DNA of 64,000 nt, taken from the NCBI GenBank assembly GCA_900541415.1, contig UQJP01000008.1, positions 62,001 through 126,000 of the forward strand, in the 5' to 3' direction. Position 1 is the first letter of the stretch; the number at the start of each line of letters is the position of its first letter. The position numbers were made by a program, and so were the translations under genes. Shown piece by piece: positions 30,901 to 39,200 of this stretch. The stretch is from an uncultured Odoribacter sp. GTDB lineage: Bacteria > Bacteroidota > Bacteroidia > Bacteroidales > Marinifilaceae. Below the pieces are notes generated by a model. It searched no databases. It had not been told where the DNA came from and saw nothing but the letters and a program-made list of their open reading frames with translations.

Positions 30901-31917
30901 TTCTCCCTGCCGCAGTACTGCCGTATCACCGCGATATAAATTTTCAGCCACCGTCGGATAGGCTGTTTCAATCTCTTTCAATGTCCCTTCATACTTCGCT
31001 CCCTGAAATGCCGGATTTTTCTTCATATCATCGAAGGCCATCCGCATCGCTTTCAGGTTCACCCATTTCAATCCGGCTTCAAGTTTCTTTGTCCGCTGCG
31101 CCAACTGGGCTAACTGAAGCAGTCCGTAAATCTGCTCATCAATTTTTTTACTTTCCAGTTCATTCACTTTCTGCGTAAAATAGGCCTTATCAGGAAAATC
31201 CTGCATCATAGCCATCAAAATATTCTTTTCAATGGAAGAACCGGGACTTGCCAATAACAAATCGACAGAAGTTCTCGATTGTAAAGCGAATTGTTTCACT
31301 TGCTCCCGGAATTTGGGATCGATACGGTCTGCCAAACTTTTACCGGAAGCATCCTGCACCCTAAATATCACACTCGATACCGAAGTTCCCCCATCGTCAA
31401 TGCCTATTTCCGCTTCAAATTTTTTATATTTCTTTCCTAAAGAATAAACCACTTCTCCATCGGCATGCAACAAAATCCCGTGGTCATATACTTTCCCTCC
31501 TACGGTTATCTTACGGCCTGAAAAATGCTTGTTCAGGATCGGACATCCATAGGGAGCCTTCGCATATTTCCATTTCAGATCATCCAGCCAGACTTCTTTC
31601 CCGTCCGTCGTGATTAAACGGGCATTCGCCCACACAGCATGATCCCAGTCATCACCGTCGGCAGTTCCCCAGGTTGCTAAAAGTAAATCATCCACTCCTG
31701 TCACATCCATACTGATCAGACGGGCAGGCATTTTGTGCCGCATAACGTCGCTAAATACAGGAACAGGCCCATTTTGTTTCCCTTCACGTAATTCCCGTTT
31801 CAGATTTACCACAGCTTCTTCCCAGGAAGCAGCCGCTTTTTTCTTTGTTCTGTTTTGTGCTGATAACGGCAGAAAAAACAAGATACAACAACTAATAACA
31901 ATTAACCTTCGAATCAT
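27916..31917 (-). CDS. Secreted NPCBM-propeller-dihaem-SUMF1 protein, copy A
   Basis: Exported protein of 1333 residues (signal peptide ending SAQ). In order: a carbohydrate-binding NPCBM-like module (about 70-200, with GTADGDDWDHAVWANA and YDHGILLHADGEVVY); a helical linker; a TolB/hydrazine-synthase-alpha-like beta-propeller (about 400-760); two c-type haem motifs, CVGCH near 826 and CVACH near 877; and a SUMF1/EgtB-like domain (about 1065-1333) with FVWVPAGQFVMGDN, EWACRGGSDEAFWYG, MHGNVAEWTCSDY and VVRGGSW. The role is unknown; the layout suggests a periplasmic redox protein that binds glycans. It has a close paralogue 15.5 kb away (43359-47372) with a perfectly shared 503-base tract. It has its own promoter and terminator. 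Confidence 0.85.
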   Translation of the reverse strand: MIRRLIVISCCILFFLPLSAQNRTKKKAAASWEEAVVNLKRELREGKQNGPVPVFSDVMRHKMPARLISMDVTGVDDLLLATWGTADGDDWDHAVWANARLITTDGKEVWLDDLKWKYAKAPYGCPILNKHFSGRKITVGGKVYDHGILLHADGEVVYSLGKKYKKFEAEIGIDDGGTSVSSVIFRVQDASGKSLADRIDPKFREQVKQFALQSRTSVDLLLASPGSSIEKNILMAMMQDFPDKAYFTQKVNELESKKIDEQIYGLLQLAQLAQRTKKLEAGLKWVNLKAMRMAFDDMKKNPAFQGAKYEGTLKEIETAYPTVAENLYRGDTAVLRQGERILAAQKELLLANPLLDMDKIVVTSFRLGENARVSMAPALGMPSNNWSSMYSAARVNRDAEIVELSNLRGDIQKRTIYKPERKVNIADLQMHWDGDKLLFSSIDENNHWQVYEVGVDGKNFHQKVKVDEPDLEFCDANYLPDGRIIASTNIGYHGVPCVNGSDAVGNLSLYDPKNGSFSRLTFDQDGNWNPVVMNNGRVMYTRWEYTDLTHYFSRIVMHMNPDGTENKALYGSGSFWPNSTFDIKPLPGSTTRFVGVISGHHGVVRSGRLMIFDPAKSRKEEQGVVQEMPFRDRKIIPEVKDQLVDGVWPQFMRPYPLNDNYYLVSAKLSPGSLWGIYLVDVFDNLTCIAEFEGEGLNMPLPLVKHPTPPVIPDRVNLADKEATVFIQDIYEGEGTKGLPKGLVKELRIFAYEYAYRNSPSDHDAQGIQSGWDIKRLLGTVPVEEDGSAIFKVPANTPISIQPLDKEGRALQWFRSWFTPMPGETVSCVGCHEDQNQIPIPKRTIASQIKPHQLQTPEGGVRSFTYELEVQPILDRACVACHNENSKIDLRGGQMDTKYPRFGRQWSKSYLAIMPYVYRQGPEAEMYVLKPYEYHATNSELVRLLSKGHHGVELTDKEWRTLYNWIDFNAPYHGAFTNISKIGNFNQYDRRMELMQKYNDIHVDWRKEIADYAAYLGSKGKIEPVMPEKNTTPKYKEVKASHWPFDTKTAREMQESDKKAPKTVEVAPGISMKFVWVPAGQFVMGDNRAEKDCAPAFKAAVKKGFWMAECEVTNEQFCSLFPEHNSRIIGQFWKDHTTAGLPANKPQQPVIRVSCEEAMDFCKKLGQKTGLKMNLPTEMQWEWACRGGSDEAFWYGKEGTDFGKFENMADAQLSDMAVIGVDPKPMSKNSSLRPYWDYLPKDSSVDDGEMLTAFVGKYQANPWGLKDMHGNVAEWTCSDYVPYPLKKAETSDRKVVRGGSWTDRPKYSASYTRKAFYPWQKVYNVGFRVIIEED
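29987..30489. repeat. 503-base identical tract, copy A
   Basis: Every base matches 45442-45944 in the same orientation, including synonymous positions, while the flanking code of the two paralogues differs at many third positions. It encodes part of the propeller domain. Confidence 0.93.
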
Positions 31918-32000
31918 TGCTGTTTTTTATTAAATATGTAAAATAATATGGTATCGTTTGCGCCCAATCGGATAAAAAAAAATCCGAATCCTGTAACGTA

Positions 32001-32031
32001 CAAAGTTATGACTATTTTAATTTTTTACAAG
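32001..32031 (-). promoter_or_regulatory. Promoter of large paralogue copy A
   Basis: On the - strand CTTG (32031-32028), 19 bases, TAACTTTG (32008-32001). The -7 box is perfect. The leader of about 77 bases contains a short hairpin with a T-rich loop (cggat / atccg). Confidence 0.5.
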
Positions 32032-32065
32032 ATTTCTATAAAAAATTAACCCATTGCCTTTATCA

Positions 32066-32109
32066 TAAAATGAAGCCCGGAAAATATTCGTAAATCTCCC
32101 GGACTTCAT
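32066..32109 (-). terminator. Terminator of the TCA operon
   Basis: Stem atgaag/cttcat plus ccgg/ccgg with one mismatch and an 18-base loop; on the - strand TTTTAT follows. It is 51 bases past the citrate synthase stop. Confidence 0.55.
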
Positions 32110-32159
32110 CTTTACCGTTTATTTTTCCTCTTCCCGGAAAAATTTATAAATAAGTCAAA

Positions 32160-33518
32160 TTATCTGTCTTTCATATATATATAAGGAGTAGAATCCGAAA
32201 CGATATTTTTATAGGCCGGGCGGATAATCCGTTTTCCGGCAAAGTTCAGCTCTTCGTTCCGGTGGGCCGTCCACCCGACAATACGTGCCATCGCAAAGAG
32301 AGGAGTGTAGATTTCCACCGGCAAACCGATCATTTCATAGACAAAGCCGGAATAAAAGTCCACATTGCTGGAAACATTCTTTCCGTTGTTTTTAACTTTC
32401 GAGAACATTTCCACCGCCCGGTCTTCCAGCAATTCCAGAAACTCGTATTCTTCAGTCCTGCCTTTTTCCCTTGCCAGATCGCGCGCCATCTCTTTCAGCA
32501 ACAATGCCCTGGGGTCGGATATAGTGTACACGGCATGTCCGATGCCATAAATCAGTCCCGATTTATCATATACCTCCTTTTTCAGCATCCGGGTCAGATA
32601 TTGGTCTATTTCAGCCACATCCTTCCAATCGGTAATCGTCTCTTTCAAATGGTGGAACATATTCACCACCTGTATATTCGCCCCGCCATGCAACGGACCT
32701 TTCAACGATCCGATCCCGGCGGCGATCGATGAATAAATATCGGTTTGTGTGGAAGAAGTTACCCGCACCGTAAAGGTGGAGTTATTTCCTCCCCCGTGCT
32801 CGGCCTGAAGAATCAGCAACAAATCCAGCACTCTGGCATCCAAATCGGTGTAATCCCGCTTCAACATATATAAGAAATTCTCGGCAATTGACAATTCCTG
32901 GCGCGGATGCCGGATGTGGAGGGACAATCCCTTGTTATGATGCCGCAACACATTATAAGCATAAGCAATAATCGTAGGAAAACGGGAAATCAATTCCACA
33001 GACTGCCTCATCAGGTTTTCACGCGAAAGGTCATCGGGATTTTCATCGAAATTATACATTTCCAGCACACTACGCGCTAATATATTCATGATGTTGTTTC
33101 CCCTCAATTGCAAAATGCTCATGGTTGTTTCGTGCGTCAGGGGCATATTTTCGTATAGCAACTCCTTAAAATTCGTCAATTCCTCCTTGTCGGGCAAATC
33201 TCCGGACAGCAGCAAATAAGCAATTTCCTCAAAACCGCATCTTTTTTCTTCCTGCACGCCATGCACCAGGTCTTCCACATCATATCCCCGGTAGAACAAT
33301 TTTCCGGGAATAGGCATCAGCTTATTATCCGGAGTGCGTTCATACCCCACTACATTTCCGATACGGGTCAGCCCAACCAATACTCCCGATCCGTCTTCGT
33401 TCCGCAATCCGCGTTTTACTCCGAATTGTTTAAACAGTTTATCATCGATTTTAGCCGATTGTTTTATGGTATCTGCCAATTTATAAACAAGATATTCTTT
33501 TTTCATGTGTTTTGTCAT
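32160..33518 (-). CDS. gltA: Citrate synthase
   Basis: Condenses oxaloacetate and acetyl-CoA to citrate; 452 residues. Active-site blocks are GPLHGGAN, GIGHAVYTISDPRA and NVDFYSGFVYEMIGLP, holding the catalytic His, His and Asp. It is the last gene of the aconitase-icd-gltA operon and starts 25 bases after icd. Two start codons are possible, at 33518 and at 33506 (MKKEYLVYK); the first has an A-rich lead and is kept. The operon gives the oxidative branch from oxaloacetate to 2-oxoglutarate, probably for glutamate synthesis in an anaerobe. Confidence 0.95.
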   Translation of the reverse strand: MTKHMKKEYLVYKLADTIKQSAKIDDKLFKQFGVKRGLRNEDGSGVLVGLTRIGNVVGYERTPDNKLMPIPGKLFYRGYDVEDLVHGVQEEKRCGFEEIAYLLLSGDLPDKEELTNFKELLYENMPLTHETTMSILQLRGNNIMNILARSVLEMYNFDENPDDLSRENLMRQSVELISRFPTIIAYAYNVLRHHNKGLSLHIRHPRQELSIAENFLYMLKRDYTDLDARVLDLLLILQAEHGGGNNSTFTVRVTSSTQTDIYSSIAAGIGSLKGPLHGGANIQVVNMFHHLKETITDWKDVAEIDQYLTRMLKKEVYDKSGLIYGIGHAVYTISDPRALLLKEMARDLAREKGRTEEYEFLELLEDRAVEMFSKVKNNGKNVSSNVDFYSGFVYEMIGLPVEIYTPLFAMARIVGWTAHRNEELNFAGKRIIRPAYKNIVSDSTPYIYMKDR

Positions 33519-33543
33519 TTAAGTTGTGTTAGGATGTAGTTCG

Positions 33544-34818
33544 TTATTTTATCGGGCCTCCCATTTCACGGATCAGTTCGTCCCGGAATTCCGTGGTGGA
33601 AAGCGATTTTCCCCCGGCCATAAAACGCGCCAGGTCTATCGTGGCTTTTCCTGCTTCAAAGCAGTTTTCCATAGCAGTAGTGATCTGTTTCGCCGCTTCG
33701 TTCCAGCCCAGATATTCCAGCATCATCACGGCAGACAACAATAAGGAAGAAGGATTCGCCTGGTTTTCCCCGGCAATATCGGGAGCAGTGCCGTGGGTTG
33801 CTTCAAAAATGGCGTGTCCCGTACGGTAGTTGATATTAGCACCGGGAGCAATGCCTATTCCTCCCACCATGGCCGCCAGTTGGTCGGAAATATAATCCCC
33901 GTTCAGATTCAGCGTAGCGATCACCGAATAAGCCTCCGGTTTCAACAACGTGTTTTGCAGAAAAGCATCCGCAATCACATCGTTCACCACCAGGCGTCCC
34001 TCCTGCCGGGCCAAAGCCAGGGCCTCATCCGCCACAATCTTTCCCCTTTCTTTTGCCAGCTCGTTATATTGCATCATTGTAAATACCCGGTTACCAAATT
34101 CATTTTCCGCCAAAGCATATCCCCACAATTTAAAACCTCCTTCGGTAAATTTCATAATATTACCTTTATGCACTAAAGTCAGCACGGGCAATTCGTTTTC
34201 CAAAGCATATTCAATAGCCGAACGCACCAAACGCTCCGTTCCTTCCACCGACACCGGTTTCACGCCAAACGAAGAAGTTTCCGGGAAACGGATTTTCTGA
34301 ACGTTCATCTCGTCTTGCAGGAAGTGAAGAAATTTTTCCGCTTCGGGCGTTCCACATTTCCATTCTATTCCGGCATAAATATCCTCGGTGTTTTCCCTGA
34401 AAACCACCATGTTCACCTTTTGCGGCTCTTTCACCGGAGATTCCACCCCCTTAAACCAACGCACCGGACGCTGGCAGACATATAAATCCAGCGTCTGTCT
34501 CAATGCCACGTTTAACGAACGTATCCCTCCGCCGACAGGTGTCGTCAACGGCCCTTTTATTCCGATCAGGTATTCCCGGAATGTTTCAAGCGTCGCTTCC
34601 GGCAACCATTCCCCATTCATGTTAAACGAACGTTCCCCGGCCATGACTTCTTTCCATTCAATGGAACGTTCCCCGGCATAGGCTTTTTTCACGGCAGCAT
34701 CCACCACAGCCTGACAAACCGGCGTAATTTCCGCCCCCACACCGTCGCCCGTGATATAAGGAACGGTGACACAAGAGGGAACTATCATTTTTCCATTTTC
34801 AAAACTCAATTTACTCAT
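33544..34818 (-). CDS. icd: Isocitrate dehydrogenase (NADP type)
   Basis: Converts isocitrate to 2-oxoglutarate and CO2; 424 residues of the bacterial homodimeric class. The substrate loop GGGIRSLNVALRQ carries the serine that is phosphorylated in Escherichia coli. Metal-binding aspartates are in VVNDVIADAFLQ and coenzyme residues in EATHGTAPDIAGENQANPSS, where the pattern fits NADP. Its start overlaps the aconitase stop by eight bases, showing tight coupling. Confidence 0.95.
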   Translation of the reverse strand: MSKLSFENGKMIVPSCVTVPYITGDGVGAEITPVCQAVVDAAVKKAYAGERSIEWKEVMAGERSFNMNGEWLPEATLETFREYLIGIKGPLTTPVGGGIRSLNVALRQTLDLYVCQRPVRWFKGVESPVKEPQKVNMVVFRENTEDIYAGIEWKCGTPEAEKFLHFLQDEMNVQKIRFPETSSFGVKPVSVEGTERLVRSAIEYALENELPVLTLVHKGNIMKFTEGGFKLWGYALAENEFGNRVFTMMQYNELAKERGKIVADEALALARQEGRLVVNDVIADAFLQNTLLKPEAYSVIATLNLNGDYISDQLAAMVGGIGIAPGANINYRTGHAIFEATHGTAPDIAGENQANPSSLLLSAVMMLEYLGWNEAAKQITTAMENCFEAGKATIDLARFMAGGKSLSTTEFRDELIREMGGPIK

Positions 34819-37066
34819 GATCTTTCATTTTATTGGCATTATAATTCAGGGCAGAACCGGCACGAAACCATTCTATCTGTATTTCATTGTAGGTATGCAC
34901 CACCTCAATCTGTTCTTCCGTTCCGTCTTTATGGGTAATAACCACCGTCAAGGGACATCCCGGAGCAAATGCTTCCAACCCCTTCACGCTCAATCGGTCG
35001 TCCTCCCGAATCCGGTCATAATCGTCCAGGCGGGCAAAAGTCAGAGCCAGCATCCCCTGTTTTTTCAAGTTCGTTTCATGGATACGGGCGAACGATTTCA
35101 CCAAAACCACCTTCACATTTAAAAAGCGGGGTTCCATTGCAGCATGTTCCCGCGACGATCCTTCCCCATAGTTCTCCTCTGCCACGATGACCGAAGCCAC
35201 ACCTTTCGATTTATAGTCTTTAGCCACCCCGGACACCGTTCCCCATGAACCATCGAGCTGGTTTTTCACCGAATTGTTTTCACCGTTGAAAGCATTCACC
35301 GCTCCCATCAGTAAATTGTCCGAAATATTTTCCAGATGTCCCCGGAAACGTAGCCAAGTCCCCGCCATAGAAATATGGTCGGTGGTACATTTTCCGGCAG
35401 CTTTTATCAATACAGGCATATTTTCCAAATCTTTTCCGTCCCACGGCTGAAAAGGTTCCAGTTTTTGCAAACGCTCGGAACCGGGGGCAATCCGCACCTC
35501 CGTTTCTTTTCCCTCGGGCGGAATATATCCCTTGTCTTCCACGGCAAATCCGAGAGGAGGCAAGGTATTTCCCCGGGGCTCTTCCAGTTTCACCCATTCG
35601 CCCGACTCATTTTGTAATTTATCGGTGAGAGGATTAAAACATAAATCCCCGGCGATCGTCAACGCCATGGTCAATTCCGGCGATGCAACAAAAGCATGGG
35701 TGTTCGGGTTTCCGTCTGCCCGACGGGCAAAATTCCGGTTAAAAGAAGTGACGATCGAATTTTTACGCTGGTTGTCATCGGTCTCTCTTTTCCATTGCCC
35801 GATGCAAGGGCCACAAGCATTGGTCATGATAACACCTCCGATCTCCTCGAACAAACGGATCAGGCCGTCCCGCTCAGCAGTATACCTGATTTGTTCCGAT
35901 CCCGGATTCACGATTAAAGGGGCAGCCACTTTCAATTTCTTATCTATCGCCTGCCGCGCCAGCGATGCAGCCCGGTCTAAATCCTGGTAGGAAGAATTGG
36001 TGCACGAGCCGATCAGTCCTACCTCCATTTTCCGGGGATAACCGTTTGCTTTTACCTTTCCGGCAAATTCGGAAATAGGTGTTGCGGCATCCGGCGTAAA
36101 CGGCCCGTTAATATAAGGTTCCAGTTCCGACAGGTCTATTTCGATCACCCGGTCATAATAATTTTCCGCCCCCGCATCGGCTTTCAGGCACTCCGCCACC
36201 CCGGCGGCAGCCTGCGCGATATTTTCCCGCCCCGTCGCCGACAAATAACGTTCCATTTCCCCGTCGTAAGGAAAAACAGATGTCGTCGCCCCGACTTCCG
36301 CGCCCATATTACAAATGGTGGCTTTCCCGGTGGCCGATAACGTGGCCGCACCTTCACCAAAATATTCTATAATGGCATTTGTACCTCCTTTTACGGTTAA
36401 AATACCGGCTAATTTCAAAATCACATCTTTCGGCGCAGCCCAACCGGATAGTTTTCCGGATAATTTCACGCCGATGATTTTAGGCATCTTCAGTTCCCAT
36501 TCCATACCCGTCATGACATCCACCGCATCGGCTCCCCCCACGCCTATGGCGATCATACCCAATCCGCCCGCATTCGGAGTATGCGAATCGGTTCCCACCA
36601 TCATTCCGCCGGGAAAAGCATAATTTTCCAACACCACCTGGTGGATAATCCCCGCTCCCGGTTTCCAGAAACCGATCCCGAATTTATCGGAAACACTTTG
36701 CAGGAAATCATACACTTCCCGGTTGGTTACACAGGCTTTACCCAAATCTTCCGCCGCGCCTTTCCAGGCCTGAATCAAATGGTCGCAATGCACGGTGGCA
36801 GGCACAGCGGATTGCCTGCGTCCGGAGTTCATAAACTGCAATAAGGCCATCTGCGCCGTTGCATCCTGCATGGCCACCCGATCGGGACGAAAATCGGCAT
36901 ATTCTATTCCCCGGGCATAATTCCGCATTTTTTGTTCGTCGAACAGGTGGGCAAATAAAATTTTTTCTGTCAGGGTCAGCGGTCTTCCCAAAACAGTTCT
37001 CGCTTTTTTCACCTTTTCGGGCAATGTCTCATAATACGACATGACCAAATCCAAATTTTCTTTCAT
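34811..37066 (-). CDS. Aconitate hydratase
   Basis: Isomerises citrate to isocitrate with a 4Fe-4S cluster; 751 residues. Cluster cysteines are in GLIGSCTNSSYQD and TNACGPCIGQW. Length and the C-terminal swivel domain (VIVAEENYGEGSSREHAAMEPR) fit the mitochondrial-type aconitase common in Bacteroidota. It is first in the operon. Upstream, 37067-37314 holds no gene, and I could not find a perfect -7 element there. Confidence 0.95.
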   Translation of the reverse strand: MKENLDLVMSYYETLPEKVKKARTVLGRPLTLTEKILFAHLFDEQKMRNYARGIEYADFRPDRVAMQDATAQMALLQFMNSGRRQSAVPATVHCDHLIQAWKGAAEDLGKACVTNREVYDFLQSVSDKFGIGFWKPGAGIIHQVVLENYAFPGGMMVGTDSHTPNAGGLGMIAIGVGGADAVDVMTGMEWELKMPKIIGVKLSGKLSGWAAPKDVILKLAGILTVKGGTNAIIEYFGEGAATLSATGKATICNMGAEVGATTSVFPYDGEMERYLSATGRENIAQAAAGVAECLKADAGAENYYDRVIEIDLSELEPYINGPFTPDAATPISEFAGKVKANGYPRKMEVGLIGSCTNSSYQDLDRAASLARQAIDKKLKVAAPLIVNPGSEQIRYTAERDGLIRLFEEIGGVIMTNACGPCIGQWKRETDDNQRKNSIVTSFNRNFARRADGNPNTHAFVASPELTMALTIAGDLCFNPLTDKLQNESGEWVKLEEPRGNTLPPLGFAVEDKGYIPPEGKETEVRIAPGSERLQKLEPFQPWDGKDLENMPVLIKAAGKCTTDHISMAGTWLRFRGHLENISDNLLMGAVNAFNGENNSVKNQLDGSWGTVSGVAKDYKSKGVASVIVAEENYGEGSSREHAAMEPRFLNVKVVLVKSFARIHETNLKKQGMLALTFARLDDYDRIREDDRLSVKGLEAFAPGCPLTVVITHKDGTEEQIEVVHTYNEIQIEWFRAGSALNYNANKMKDHE

Positions 37067-37314
37067 TTGTATAGTTTTATTGAGTGTGTTTATAGTTAGT
37101 TTTTCTTTCCGGCCCTCTCTATTTTCTCCGGAAAAACGCCTCTGAGTGGCAAGTTATAAATTTAATTTCCTATTTTTTCACCTCTGAAAGCCCCTCTAAA
37201 TGCTTTCCACAAACGCAAAGGATTGCAATGTATGGTTAGTGACATTTTTCTCTTTTTTTGTTAGTTATTTAACAAAATATAGTTATGTTATACAGCATAC
37301 TTTCCATATTTCAC

Positions 37315-37341
37315 AAAAAAAGGACGGAAAAATTCCGTCCT
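37315..37341 (-). terminator. Terminator of the glycan-degradation genes
   Basis: Eight-base stem aggacgga / tccgtcct with a 5-base loop; on the - strand six T follow. It lies 125 bases after the stop of the beta-helix gene. Confidence 0.8.
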
Positions 37342-37465
37342 GTAATGAATGTCTATTTTTATTTTACTACATCTTAAACTATTGCAAAAAATCCAATCTT
37401 ATAATTTTTACTACAATAAAAATTTACGAATGCGAAAAATGCCGCATCCCATTCCGGCATCTTCT

Positions 37466-39010
37466 TTATTTCCGAAGCAGGCGGGCTTTCAACTGGGCTT
37501 CATAAAGCGAAGCAGGCTGAAGTCCGGGACGGTTCAATCCCTCGATATATCCCGCCGGATGTTTAAACGGATGCTTCCCGTAAGCCGTAGCCGCTATGCC
37601 TCCAATGGAATAATCGTATTCCTGCGGCGGTTTTTGCACACACATTTGCCCTTTCGGAGTGACATCGCAGTTCCACAACACACCGTGAGCCATAGCCCAG
37701 CCATGCCCCGTTCCGTAATCCCCCCGGTTATACAATGCCACAATCAGGGGACGGATCGGATTGACTTCTTTCAGATTATCGAAAAGAACCCCGGTTGTCC
37801 AGCGGCGATGCCCCTCGTTCACAGCTTTGGTCGCATCCGACGTGCAACGCAGGAATACGCAGCCCGAAACGGTAGAATTACCGTTCGAGATGTAATTGTG
37901 ACGCCCGTCTTTAGCATAGCATTCCTCAAATAACACCAATTGCGAACGTTCATAGATATTGAAGTTATAATAGCGGCCTCCGGTAACGATCCCCACCGGG
38001 TCGAGAGCCACGCAATCTTTAATCGTAGACCGTGTGCAAAGGTGTGTCATAATACCCGACAGGATAAATCCTTTTGTCGTCACCCGGAGTGCCCAGCAAT
38101 TTTCAGCCCCGTAAAAACGGATACAATTGGAAGCATGTTGCTCGTCATTTCCCCCTTTGCTGCTGATTTCCACACATAAATCCTCCACTCCGCAATTACG
38201 GCACAGGGCGGAAGCGTCGAAACCATAAATATAAGAAGGGGCTAATGCACGGTCGAGCGTGTAAAACACAGGAGCGTCCACGGTAATTTTATTACCGGAA
38301 ACAGCTGTAATATAGCGCTGATACTCTATGGGCTGTTCTCCGGGAGTCCAGCTCGCATCTTTCCCTGTATCCCCATAACGGATAGCTTTCAGCCATTTTT
38401 CCGTACAGGGATGATACATCACGATGGCATCTCCTTTTTTGAAACGGGAGGCATCCTTTACTTTGAAACTCGTTGCCCCGACCGGGACTATTTTTGAAGT
38501 AATTTCCTCATTTTCCGTATTTTTCCTGTCCGCCCAGCTATGCAGGCGGGTATTCCCCACCACGATAATATCCCTCTGGTGCGGCGTGTCGCCTGTTCCC
38601 CGGATTATCGTAGCATCGGCCCCTTCTCCCTTTAAAACAATTCCGTCCGTATTTACCGATAAAGTCCCTGCCACCGGATATACTCCGGCCTTTAAAAGCA
38701 ACGCCCCCCGGATACCATCGGAATCCGGGCGCAACGCCGCCACCTCATCGATCGCTTGTTGTATATGAGAGGTATTATCTCCGTCTACCGGGGATATTTC
38801 TTTTACTACTTTCACCACAGGAAGCGCAACCCCGCCCCCTTTATAGCCTGCATGGGAAAAATCGGGAATGACGAATCCGTCCTTGTCTTTCGCATACACC
38901 AGTTTCCCGCTTTTTTTCACTTTCACCAAAGCAGATTGCCAACTCTGCGCTTTTGCCGGAAACCCAAACAGCAGGCAGGCGCAACACACCAATATGAATA
39001 AATTTTTCAT
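37466..39010 (-). CDS. Secreted right-handed beta-helix protein (pectate-lyase fold)
   Basis: Exported protein of 514 residues from the ATG at 39010, which gives a clean signal peptide (MKNLFILVCCACLLFGFPAKAQ); two earlier start codons in frame are less likely. The body has the repeated short strands of a beta-helix (IQQAIDEVAAL, GALLLKAGVYPV, LKGEGADATIIRG, SGIMTHLCTRSTIKDCVA), as in pectate lyases and related polysaccharide lyases. Family and substrate cannot be fixed. It is downstream of GH2 and GH88 genes in the same direction, so an action on an acidic plant or host polysaccharide is plausible. Confidence 0.78.
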   Translation of the reverse strand: MKNLFILVCCACLLFGFPAKAQSWQSALVKVKKSGKLVYAKDKDGFVIPDFSHAGYKGGGVALPVVKVVKEISPVDGDNTSHIQQAIDEVAALRPDSDGIRGALLLKAGVYPVAGTLSVNTDGIVLKGEGADATIIRGTGDTPHQRDIIVVGNTRLHSWADRKNTENEEITSKIVPVGATSFKVKDASRFKKGDAIVMYHPCTEKWLKAIRYGDTGKDASWTPGEQPIEYQRYITAVSGNKITVDAPVFYTLDRALAPSYIYGFDASALCRNCGVEDLCVEISSKGGNDEQHASNCIRFYGAENCWALRVTTKGFILSGIMTHLCTRSTIKDCVALDPVGIVTGGRYYNFNIYERSQLVLFEECYAKDGRHNYISNGNSTVSGCVFLRCTSDATKAVNEGHRRWTTGVLFDNLKEVNPIRPLIVALYNRGDYGTGHGWAMAHGVLWNCDVTPKGQMCVQKPPQEYDYSIGGIAATAYGKHPFKHPAGYIEGLNRPGLQPASLYEAQLKARLLRK

Positions 39011-39200
39011 CACGATCATCATTTTAGTTCCCTGTCAATAAAAGAGGATTCCAATGTAACGATTCCCCGGATCGGCTTCCGGCCTTTCCAATACTTTTTC
39101 ACTAAAAAGCCCGGCCATTTCCTTCCCCCCCTCGTTTTTATCGTTATCCCAGCCGGGGCACGAAAAAACAACCCGGCGAATGCGATTAACACCCGATTCT